Shown here: piece after piece, positions 38,081 to 48,290 of the stretch
Position numbering within the stretch: the stretch's first letter is position 1
Layout of the letters: every line of letters begins with the position of its first letter
From: Sphagnum compactum
Taxonomy: Eukaryota > Bryophyta > Sphagnopsida > Sphagnales
Length of the DNA: 64,000 bases
Direction: 5' to 3'
NCBI GenBank assembly: GCA_965153455.1
Contig: OZ234501.1
Coordinates: 9,176,001 to 9,240,000 of the forward strand
Translations under genes and position numbers: made by a program
Notes under the pieces: generated by a model
What the model saw: the letters and a program-made list of their open reading frames with translations, nothing else
Database searches by the model: none
What the model was told of the DNA's origin: nothing

Positions 38081-38200
38081 CATGTTGTAGATGGGCAAGT
38101 CCAGGTTTAGGATTTATCAGGTTTAAAGTTTTTTAAAAACATCATATTGTAGATGGGCAGGTCCATGAGAAGTTTATGGGGAATCCAACCCATCTACAAA
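38078..38200 (-). repeat. Two inverted units of the 40.8-kb satellite
   Basis: Twice, (a/c)at(g/a)ttgtagatgggca(a/g)gtcca appears; its reverse complement is the tggacctgcccatctgcaat core of the array at 40.8-41.2 kb. A TTTAGG remnant follows the first unit. Confidence 0.7.
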
Positions 38201-40790
38201 TTCATGATGTCATTTGTGATATCTTTGCATTAATTGTAAAAAAAAGTTGGTTTTCATGTGGTTTGAAAATAATTGCATGTTTTTTTTTCACATTATATAT
38301 ATTGAAATAATGAATTGACATTTGTTCTATTTAAAAATAAAGGTATCACTTTAGCTAAAATTATTATCATTGTTAATATCATTCATGTAAATATTTTGTC
38401 CTAAATTAGTTTTACATTTGGTTTCATAATTTTAGTTGTAGTTGAAATGTAGGAAAAAAAAGGATTAAAATCAATATTCAAAAGATTAGTTCCTATTTTT
38501 AATAATAAAAAAATTAAAAATATTATCTAATGAATTCTTACATGTTTTTTCAAATTATGTGTATTGTACAAAAGGTCTAAAAGATTCACATGTTTGTATT
38601 AATTAATATTGAAAGGTTATTTGATATATAAGTGGGAAAATTGATGAGTTAAATTTAAAATATTAAAAATCAAACTAAAAATAAAATTTTAAAACAATTT
38701 TGAAATAAAGATGGAACCAAAAAGCTATTAGGTTCAAGAATATAATTTGGACTTAAACCGAAAAAACTAACTTATTATAAAATCACAATCGCCAATGATT
38801 ACTTTTCATATAAAACCCAAGTTCAAGATAATTTTGTGTTTAGGTTTTGGAGTTTTAGATTGTGTTTTTTTTTTGTCTTTTTGAGCTTTCTCTTCACCAT
38901 TATGTGTTTTTCTGGCCCCCTTTGAATTGATCGATGCTTCTACTTACCACCTTCATCAAAATTTCCATTTTCTTGGTTTTTTTCCCCCATTTTTCCCCCT
39001 TTTACTTTGTCCAATTTTCCTTTTTTATTACATCACACATGAACATCAAAAACTCCAATATGTTTTCATATATTTTCAATAGAACGAAAAAATTTATGCA
39101 TTATTTATTTTTTAAAATCAACATAATATATGACAACATAATAAAATGTAAATTTTTGAAAATGTGATTAGTCTTAGATAATTCTCAAAAATTCAAGTAT
39201 GAAATACTTGTTTAAACTTGCCAAAATTTTCAAGAGAGCAAGTTGGAAAACTAAAATTCTTTAAAGCAGAATTTTGTAAAATTGAAACTCCTAATTGCCC
39301 TAGACCAAACAAATTGCAACCCTTGCCGTTGGGTTACCACAACAACCGCAAAATTATGATTTGAATATTGCATGCTTATTCTCAAACAAGTGTGGCGACA
39401 TTGTTCAACCACATCACAATATTGAATGAATTTTGAAAAGGGAAACAATATACCTACTTAAACCTAAATTTGACATCCAACTTCCCTTGAAAGTTTTATT
39501 TTTGATTTTTGCTGAACTTTTCTTTGACAAAAATTACTCAGAATTCAATATCTCCCTCACACACGAGGTATAAAAATCATAAAATCACCTCCATGCAACC
39601 CTACCCATTGAAGGCTTCCCAAGAATAGCAAAAGAACACTCCAATTTTCCATAAAATTTGAGATTTTATTTTGTTGATTTTTCAATGAAAGTTTTATCTA
39701 AAATTCAATAAATCTTGGTTTGTGATTGTAGCTCTAAATATTACAAAACCACTTTGGTTCATCCCTCCTCATCAAGGGCTTTTGAATTATACCAAGAGCA
39801 TATAGCAAGGGGTGTTGTTGCTTGGGAGATCTTGACATGAGAAAACAAAATGAATGAACAAACAAACAAACAAACAAAATAGAAGGAGGATGTTGAACAT
39901 TTGAAGTACTCAAATGGAGGCTACCATGTCTGAAAATAATGAAAAATTTCAATGAAAAACTACTGATTATCAATGGCAATTACAATATTCAGGATAGCCA
40001 GTGCATCCATGGTGACAAGGAGTTGTTGGTAGTCATCTAATGAATTGAATACATGTTTTGAATCCAAGTATGCAAGGTAGATAGATGTCCTGCCTTGTGA
40101 TTTGAAGTTTCTTACAAATGTGGATGTTGTCATTTCCATTTATTGTATTGCAACAAAGCTTCTCCGAAACCATCCTGTGCGTTTTGGAAAATGGGTGGAT
40201 AATTTGCACCTTGTTTTCACCTTTGCTTAAAGCACCCATTTTCACCCAACTTGTTCATCTGCAAGCACAATTTCTATACTGTAAGACTATACCTATTGTG
40301 TGCTTTAGAATTGCATACATGTCGTTGTGACTTGGTTGAAATTATTGCGCACATCTCCATGGTTTTGAGCAACATGGTATAACAAAAACTGCTGAGGACT
40401 TACTTGTAAACAAGTGATGTTCCCTGTTTTGTCACTTGAGCTTCAGGTTTCAGAGTCATGGGACTTGGAACAATCATTTGTTGTCTCATTGCTTCAGAGC
40501 TCAGGATCTAAAGCCATTTGGGTGGAGGGTTGTGGCGAAGCTGGTGTGCGTGATGGTGATCCGTGGCGAAGTTGTTCACAAGTAGAGCCCATCCTCAGAG
40601 TTGTGTACCTGTCAAATAAAACCCCACCACTTTTTCTCTTGTGATTATGTCCGTCTTGACTTCACCATCTACCAGGATTGGTTTTAGCTACTGGTCCAAG
40701 AAAAGAATAGGCCGGGGAGAAGTCTAAGGAAGCCTGAATGGCTGCAAGGAAAATATGTTTAAACACATCAAAATCTCCAGACAACATGAC
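38201..40790. other. AT-rich intergenic DNA
   Basis: No supported gene; short reading frames lack motifs. Confidence 0.5.
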
Positions 40791-40792
40791 TC

Positions 40793-41215
40793 CTTCACCC
40801 TAAACCCTGAACTTCTCCATCTGCAATATGTTGTTCGTAAACACTGAAAACCCTAAACTTGGACCTGCCCATCTGCAATATATTGTTCCTAAATCCTAAA
40901 ACCCTAAACCCTGGAAACCTTAAACCAGGACCTGCCCATCTGCAATATATTGTTCCTAAATCCCAAAACCCTAAAGCCTGGAAACCCTAAACCAGGACCT
41001 GCCCATCTGCAATATGCTGTTCCTAAACCCTAAGAAAACCCTAAACCCTGACCTGCCCATCTGCAATATATTGTTCCTAAATCCCAAAACCCTAAAGCCT
41101 GGAAACCCTAAACCAGGACCTGCCCATCTGCAATATGCTGTTCCTAAACCCTAAGAAAACCCTAAACCCTGACCTGCCCATCTACAGTATGCTGGTCCTT
41201 AAAGCCCTAAACTTG
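40793..41215. repeat. Telomere-like satellite array with higher-order unit
   Basis: About seven units of about 55-67 bp. Each contains gacctgcccatctgcaatat followed by g/attgttcctaaa and a CCCTAAA-rich tail. A dimer of about 121 bp is repeated almost exactly (about 40931-41051 and 41052-41172), so there is a higher-order unit. Edges are degenerate. Confidence 0.9.
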
Positions 41216-41330
41216 GACAAACACCATTTGCAAGATGCTGTTTATAAGTGTCGGAGGAGGAAGTTATGAACTGAATCTCCATACAAACCTTTCCTTCAGA
41301 TGGGGGCATACATGATATGATGAATCAGCC

Positions 41331-41928
41331 CATCACCAATTGCCTGCCTACGACGAAACATTTATTTATATCTTCACATGTGTGCTTAATTTTTGAACGA
41401 TTTAAAATGTTATGGGAGTGTTACCTCAAGCTCTAGAAAACATCATTGAAGTGCAAAGGAGAAGGAGTAACGTAAAATTAACAAGAAGAAAAATAAACTT
41501 TTCAATTCACAAAACTTCTTTTTTTTCTTTTTTTTTGGGACCCCTCCTAGTTTCAAACTTCAGAACCTTTTTATTTCTTATTCATTTTAAACGATTTAAA
41601 GTGATATAGGAGCATCACCTGAATTTCTACAAATCATCTTTGAACTCTAATAACAACAGAGCAACATACAATGAATTTCTTGGGTGTTTAGGAACTAAGC
41701 TTTGTGGTGTTTGGTGGTTTGTTTTTGTTCCTTTTTAGGTCTTGACCCTTTACTTTGGAGGGCCATAACTTTCTTATTTTAAATCTGTTTTCGAAGATGA
41801 TTGTCGTGTGTCAGATGTGCTGAGAGAAGGGATTCAAATTTTGTTTGGACATCAGAAACAACAAAGCCCTCACTTGGGATCTGGCCTGCCCTGAGTACTT
41901 AAGTGTTTGATCATCAGCCAGTCTGCCC
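41331..41928 (+). repeat. Dispersed repeat of about 600 bp, copy 1
   Basis: Matches 59837-60423 in the same orientation over its full length. Shared blocks include cccatcacc, atttatatcttcac, atgttatgggag, ctcctagtttcaaac, gggtgtttaggaact and ttcaaattttgtttggaca. No coding capacity. Compared with copy 2 it has an extra cacttgggatctggcctgcc block near its right end. Confidence 0.85.
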
Positions 41929-41999
41929 TAGTGAAGACCCTGGGATGTGCCTGCCTGCTCTTGTGGCAGAAAGGGAGGCAAGCAGATAAAATCCTATCA

Positions 42000-42170
42000 G
42001 ATTTCTCTTGTTCCCATCAATAATCCGTCAAAATCCTTTTGTTCTCATCAAGTTCTAAAACAGTTCTTATTAAATTCCTTTTGTTCCCATCAAATTCTCA
42101 TCGAGCTCTCTTTATTCTCATCAACTTCCCTTTGTTCCCATCAACTTCCTTTTGTTCCCAACCCAACCCT
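42000..42170. repeat. Degenerate gttcccatcaa repeats
   Basis: About eight short units of the type ccttttgttcccatcaa(a/c)tt, varying from 18 to 30 bp. Confidence 0.7.
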
Positions 42171-42732
42171 ACATAAACCCACACAAAGCTGTACCCTTTG
42201 GCGTTAAAAGCTTTTTTTGCAAATTGGAAACTTGACTCTTGAGATGGTTCCACTGTGAGAAAGACGAAAAATATGTGATTTAAAAAAGAAAAAAATTGAC
42301 AAACATGGTGCCTGTATCGTGTGCAGTGAGAAAATGGTTATGGAGGATGGGCGCAATGTTTTTTTCTTTTTCATTTTTTGGGTATCAAAATTTTGGCGAA
42401 ATTCGACCTAAAAATAGCAAAATTAGTCGAATTTACAGTTGAATTTTTTTCTCAATTTCTTTGTTAAAAAAATGGCGAAATTTCGCCAGAAAAAAAAAAG
42501 ACAATGGGCAAGTGCAGGTGAGCACAAAGGTGAACGGCGAGAGACTTGTGAAAAGCTCGGTCAGAGTGCTAAAAATGAGCGCCGCAGTTCCTGGGCAGGG
42601 CGGAAGAGGGAGCTACAGTGTCAGACAGCGGCAGAAGAGCAGAGAAGAAGACACAGCGGCGGACCGGACTGCGGAGGAGGAGGAGAGGGAAGAGAGAAAA
42701 AGGAGAAACAATTACAATAGAGAGTAGAGACA

Positions 42733-42942
42733 ATGGACGGAGTTGGGGTGCAGAGGGCGCGGGAAGCTCTAGACATAGCGCATGTCATGGCTAACCTTCT
42801 GGGAACAGGGCTGGATCGTCAGACGCTTTCGATCTTGATCGCTCTCTGTGAGCATGGCGTCAACCCGGAGGCTTTGGCTGCCGTGGTCAAGGAGCTCCGT
42901 CGCGAAGCAGCGGCGCTTTCTGCAACTCCATCACCTGTCTGA
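42733..42942 (+). CDS. MZT1: Mitotic-spindle organizing protein 1 (MZT1/GIP1)
   Basis: A single-exon gene for 69 residues, close to the usual 65-75 for plants. The protein is the small partner of gamma-tubulin complex protein 3, needed to recruit gamma-tubulin complexes to nucleation sites at the nuclear surface and spindle. Recognition rests on the family core: LLGTGLDRQTLSIL at residues 22-35 and GVNPEALAAVVKELR at 42-56, preceded by an amphipathic helix (REALDIAHVMAN). The start at 42733 fits the family N-terminus and the upstream frame offers no better ATG. No truncation or frameshift is present. The upstream 250 bp is purine- and GC-rich, consistent with a leader. Confidence 0.95.
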   Translation: MDGVGVQRAREALDIAHVMANLLGTGLDRQTLSILIALCEHGVNPEALAAVVKELRREAAALSATPSPV

Positions 42943-44439
42943 TGATCATTTTCGCAAGACAAGAGAAGAGGAGAGAAGAGAAGAGAAGAGAAAAGGAGGA
43001 GTATCGTCCTCAACCCCTGTCAGAAAGAAATCTCCTGCAAAAGTGCAGAACGTAGTAGCAGCAGAGAGATGATGATAGTAGTATTTCTGTGGCAGTAGTA
43101 GTGGAGACTTGCTGCAGCACAAATTGCAGCATTTCTTTCATTTCTGTTTTGTTCCCAATTTTCTTCAAAGAAAAGAGCTGCTTCTGCTACTAGACTTCTA
43201 GCTTCTCAAGATACAGAGAAAAGACCTTGACAAGCAGCAGCAGCTCAATTGAGTTTTTCAATTCTTCACAATACGATGATGATGATGATGATGATGATGA
43301 TGCTTGTATCACTTTTGCAGTGGTTTTTTTTTGGCTTCCAGAAGTTCATACAAAATGTCTCCATCATGTATCTTCTCATGTGTCTTTCATGCACATTCTT
43401 GTCCATATTTTCTTCTGTTATTTTGCAGTTGGAAATACAACTATGATGATGCAGTTCTTTCTTCAGTAGTTGAGCTTCATGAAACCCTAGCTCTTTTTCT
43501 TGTGCTATTTTGCAATCAGAGATACAACTATGATGATTCTGGTTTTTGGTTGTATTTGCAACCCCGTAATAGTGACGAGTCTTTGCTGGTGGCTGGCTTT
43601 CTTGTTTTTGTCCCCGCCGCCCCGCCCTTCCTTCTTCACCAGGTGCTTCTTCAGGTTTTGCGGCCTGGCTATTCTTGAAGGCGATATTTTTGGTGGCGCG
43701 AAGCTCTGGCGAGTTTTCTTCAAGTCCGGGAGGTTTGCAGCAATATTCTTGCAGGACTTTGTTTTGAAGATTTTTTTTCCTACCTGAAAATGAAGAATTG
43801 GTAAATAGAAGATGGAAGCGAGAGGAAAGAAGAAATGGCACGGAGGAGGAGAAGGAGTTGTAGCCATGTTCAGGCTGCTGCTCCTGCTGGCGGTGGTGAT
43901 TCCGCTGCGGAAGAGGAAAATCGGACAAGAAGTGGAGGAAAGCGATTCCGGTGCCGTTGTTCTTGGTGTTAGCGCAGCAGCAGGAAGAAGAAGAGGAGGA
44001 GAGTTTTCTTCAGTTCGTGGTGGACTGGAATTGGTTGGAGTCTGATGCCCGAAGAAGAAGGACTCACTGTTTTTTGTTTCTTGGTGGAAATGCGACTGTG
44101 GATGTGATGAGAGTGGAACGGAGCAGTTCGGTAACATCGTTAAGGTGTCGCCGCCAGGAGTGGGTTCTGTGCATGGAAGTTACAGTAGGAGAAAGCGATG
44201 AAGGCGGCAATGAAGAAGTAGCACCAGGAGAAGCACCAGCATCAGCAGTGGCAGCAGCACCAGAAGTGGGGGGAGAGTGGCACGGTTTCGCCAGTGCTGG
44301 AACAACAAAAAGCTTCAAAATGTCAAGGAAGGAAGGTGAGGGATTGTACACACTTACGAGGCACAAGAACAGTCCAGTGTTGGAACACGATTTCTGTCCT
44401 TAAGCAAAGAGTCTGAATCACACAGTAAGCTAGGCAAGA
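42943..44439. other. 3' flank of MZT1 and spacer, repeats
   Basis: A GAGAA-rich tract at 42958-43000 follows the stop codon. A (GAT)n microsatellite lies at 43275-43302. A diverged direct repeat (tattttgca…tacaactatgatgat) occurs at about 43421-43450 and 43506-43537. Reading frames on both strands between 43.3 and 44.4 kb are low-complexity and unrecognised; a further 5' exon of the kinase pseudogene could lie here but none was found. Confidence 0.5.
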
Positions 44440-47400
44440 GTGATGTCGATGCAGCAGTTAGGGTTGTTAGCCTGCAAGCAGAAAGATTGCACAAGGGATG
44501 ATGATGCCTTTGCTGCTGCTTCTGAGCCATTGGCCGCTGGATCTGCTGCAGAACCTCGGCAGAAGAAGCTTGGCAAAGATGATGTTGTGCCTTCCATAAG
44601 GACTGGACAGGTTGACAGATTTGTTTACAAGAGCTACTTTTCGCTGTGCAACAGGCGCACTTCCAGTCTGCCTGTTGGAAAAGGGCATGCTGCAGCACGC
44701 AAGATGTGCATTGGAGAGTACTGGGATGTTGAAGGCCATAATAAGATGGGGACAACATCTTCCTCCTCCAAGAGTGTGTCCATGAGTAATACATGAGAAT
44801 GATTTTGACATGGAGGCAGAGAGGCCTTCCAAATCTCTCCTGCTTTTTCAAGTGGCTCACACTGTGCTCACCATTGCCATTGCACTGTTGACAGTCTATC
44901 TTTGCATCTGTTTTCTCACATCATTGGTTCCAAGGACAAATACTGCTACTACTACAACACGAACAAGATCTGCAATTGGTGGTGGCTTCTCCCATGCCAA
45001 GCTCCTTGCAGTGGCTTCTCCCCTCTACTGGGCTGGTAAGTGCAGGACTTGCCATTTTGACAGGAATGTGGATGTTTGATGCCAGTGTTCTTTGGAGGCG
45101 CTTGGACAACATGGTAGCCAGTTGTTGTTTCCATTGTGCGGTTGTTGGAGAAGAAAGTCACAACAGAGTGGAGCAAGCTGATGAGCAGGTGCTTCAGACA
45201 CATTAGGCCAAACAACAGTTCATGGCTTATGTTTTCCATAACATCAGAGGTGGTGACATCTATGAACTTTTTTATACAGTGTTTGTAACACACATCTGTT
45301 GTTTCTTTTTTTGCTTGTGAGTGCTAGTTTTTTTGTTTCTTATTTGTGGAATGAATGGGCTTTGTGAAGATCACAATGATAAATCTCATGGTTTCTCATG
45401 TTTTTTGTTTGATCCTGGCAGTTCCTTTCAATGTGATTGTCTTGGGATTAGGCCACATGCGGGCCACTGGGGATGGAGTTGTGCACTGGGACTTGCAGAC
45501 AAATTGGACTTGGTTCAGATGATGCTTGATTGTGCTGAGACCATGACCAGTGTCCTTGATAATGTAACAGACATGGGTATCCACTTAGACACCCTCCTTG
45601 TGCTTAAAACTGTGGCAGGGCAATGGGAGTCTGGGCAAATGGAGCTGCATAGGAAGAGTTTGATATCCTTACAGTTGTGAGGTTCTTGTCCTGGGGCTTG
45701 AAGGATTTACTGGAGCAAAAGCACAGGTTTAGGGTAGGGTTTAGGGTTTCAACATGAATATTGATGACATGACAGCAAAGCTTCTTGCATCACATCATGT
45801 GGTTGGAGGCAAGCAATGCATTGTGCAGACATTAGGTGACCTGTCTATCTAACACCATCAGGTTCAGCTGTCAATATATGGAGTGTGGTGATTTCTCTTG
45901 CTGCAGTGCTGGAGTCAATGGATGACCATTTTGTTACCATGTCAACTTATAACCTAACTTCATCTGACAGTTCTCTAAATATTGTGCAGGCAATTTTCTG
46001 AGCAATGCTATAAAGTTCACACCAGCAGGAGGCAAGCTAGATTTGGACCTGCAGTGTGAGGAAGTTACTGAAAGTATGGAGCTGCATATGTTATGTAAAA
46101 GTTCTCTTCCCCCATCATATCCTGCCCCAGCTGATCCTGCTGAAGACTCCTTGTTGGGAGCCACAGGTAGTTCCATCTTGGCAAAGACTGCACCACAGAG
46201 GATATTTACAGATGGCAAGGTTGCAAGGATACGGTTTTCTGTGAAAGACAATGGGATTGGTAAGTTCAGTCTTGTTCTATATCCATTGAGAGGCTGCTAC
46301 CTGGGCAGGAAAGCACAGAGTTTAAAGTAGGGTCTGAGTGAGGAACTGGATGAAAGACTGTCCCTTCTGTGAAGATGTTGAGAATCTTAAATCAGTATGA
46401 GATGCTAGCAAATATTTTGTAGTCTCTCTTCCATATCTGAATTAGATTATCTTATAGCTGACCATTTAACTAGTTAGCTTTAGTGAATGTGTGGAAAGTG
46501 ACTGTCTTTGCTTGTAGTTGGCTGTGATCAGTGGAATTGGGAGATTGAAAGGCGACTGTCTCTTATATTATGTGCTGTCAGTATCTCTTCATTCACTTTC
46601 TAACCTTTGCACAACTTTCTTTCAGGGATCTCTGTTGATGATCAAGTGAAACTCTTCAATCCATGTTCATTTGTGACCTCAGGGTGGGTCCAAAAATCAG
46701 GTGTGTCAGGATTAGGACTCAGCATGGACAAGTGATATGTTGAGGGAGCTGGTGGAACTATTGGTGTTGAATCTGCAGAGGGCAAGGGCAGCACTTTTTT
46801 CTTCTCCATACCTTTCCCTCTCATGCACTGTGATCCAAGCATAAATCACAAGCCTTCCCAGTCCTTTTCTGACTCAAACCTGGCACTATTGGAGAAGGTA
46901 GAGCTTTCAAATTCTTTGCCTAGCTCAGGTGTTACTCATGACACAACAGCAAATGGGATGTTGAATACTGGAAGAGAAGAACCAAGAGCTGGGAACAACG
47001 GAATCACTCAAAAGGTTACTGACATTGCAAAGTTAGATGGTGGAAGCTTCCAGAGAAAAGTGTTACTAGTAGAAGATACCTGCATCAATAGAGTGAGTAC
47101 AAACTTGTTGTCCTTGTTCTTCCTCCCTGTCTTCAGTTTACTGATTGGTGATTGTAGAGTGTTGGCTCACATACTGGCTGTTGCCCACGTTTTTCTTTTG
47201 AGTGGGTCTGCTGCAAGAGGTGCAAATTCACTGCAATTCAATTGTGAGGCAATTCTGTTTTGTTTGCTGGTGGTCCTAATGCTTCTGAGATGAATAATGT
47301 CCAGTGGTATGTTGGTTGATTTCACACTATTTTGCTGTCTCTTTCTGCAGATAATATTGCGGAAAATTCTACAGAATCTCAATTTGCAGTGTGATGAAGC

Positions 47401-48046
47401 CAAGAATGGACAAATAGCAGAAGATTACTACAAGCAAGGAAGAATGTATGATCTCATCCTAACGGATAAGGAGATGCCTGTGATGGATGGTCACGAGGTA
47501 TCTATTGTTACAAATAATGGTTGCACTTTGATATTGCATTCTCTCTTGACGCTACGTTGATGTGCAGATTATGTCTTCTGTAGGTATGTGAATGATGGAT
47601 CCCAAGTTTTTGCTTTGGTTGGGTTTGTGTGATCAGTTTACTGTGCTCTTGTGAAGACAATATGTTGCTGTTTTCATGTTGAAGGCAACAAGGCAGCTGT
47701 GGTTGATGGGAGTGAAGACTCCTATTATTGCTCTCACAGGCAATGCCTTGCAGTCAGATCACGAGAGCTCTTCTTTGAAGCTGGAGTTGATGACTTCCAG
47801 ACTAAGGTATGATACACTGATCCATCATTCACATAGTGAAATGAGATTGATATACTTGTGTGCTGCTCAATGGTGTTTATGTAATCACCAAAGAAAGTTT
47901 TCATATATGTTTTCAGTTATTTTCTGCATTGCGCATCAGAAGTTGGTCTATTAATTATCTTACTGTGTGGTGTGCAGCCTTTGTCAAGAGATAAACTTGT
48001 ACAGAGAGAGTCCCAAGCAAACCCCCAAGCCCAAAGGTTGTCCTAA
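44440..48046 (+). pseudogene. Hybrid histidine kinase pseudogene
   Basis: The sensor would be a membrane two-component kinase: N-terminal transmembrane segments (FQVAHTVLTIAIALLTVYLC at about 44848; GLAILTGMWMF near 45049), HisKA, HATPase and a C-terminal receiver. Recognisable exons: up to 45249 (H box AYVFHNIR, His codon 45237-45239), 45422-45576 (VPFNVIVLGLGHM), 45619-45726, about 45753-45835, 45990-46259 (N box GNFLSNAIKFT, G1 VKDNGIG), 46626-47092 (SGVSGLGLS, then LLVEDTCINR), 47351-47497 (LILTDKEMPVMDG), 47685-47806 (TPIIALTGNA) and 47978-48046. Splice sites are intact. Breaks: in-frame TAG at 45204 and TGA at 46733, and frameshifts near 45495, 45640 and 47775, each fitting loss of one base. 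The receiver acidic pair, phospho-Asp, Thr and Lys are still visible. No CHASE domain was found, so it is not a clear cytokinin receptor. The 5' end (44440-44796 in another frame) is doubtful. Confidence 0.85.
45727..45752 (+). repeat. Telomere-type repeat at a kinase exon junction
   Basis: gtttagggtagggtttaggg lies exactly between the exon ending aagcacag (45726) and the next coding block (MNIDDMTAKLLASHHVVG). It contains two to three TTTAGGG units and leaves only about 26 bp where an intron or continuous coding is expected. Confidence 0.75.
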
Positions 48047-48069
48047 TGTTTTGGGAAGATTATTATATG

Positions 48070-48290
48070 CTTATCTACACCCACTGTTGGGAGCTGATGA
48101 ACTCAGTGGGTAGTCATGGCAGCTTGTCACTGCCGTTCATGATGAAGGTGATGGTCTGTCACTTCGTGAGTGACTGCACTCATTGTCATGTTACCTATAA
48201 TTGTTGTTGTGGAGATTTCTCTGCAACTTCATCAAGCTTTAGTTTTATATTTTACATGATCATTGTTCATAGTTAAATTGTAAGTACACA
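48070..48290 (+). repeat. 200-bp dispersed repeat, copy 1
   Basis: Matches 50905-51110 and 51380-51580 in the same orientation. Shared words include tacaccca/tct, ggagctgatgaa, tagtcatgg, atgaaggtgatg, gttatgttacct and ttgttgtggag. It begins just after the kinase stop codon. Confidence 0.75.

Noticed and set aside
43266-43928. 220-codon minus-strand reading frame
   Set aside because: Ends in a poly-isoleucine run from the GAT microsatellite and contains translated direct repeats; looks like chance.
43951-44403. 150-codon plus-strand reading frame upstream of the kinase
   Set aside because: E- and A-rich, no domain, no clear link to the kinase exons.
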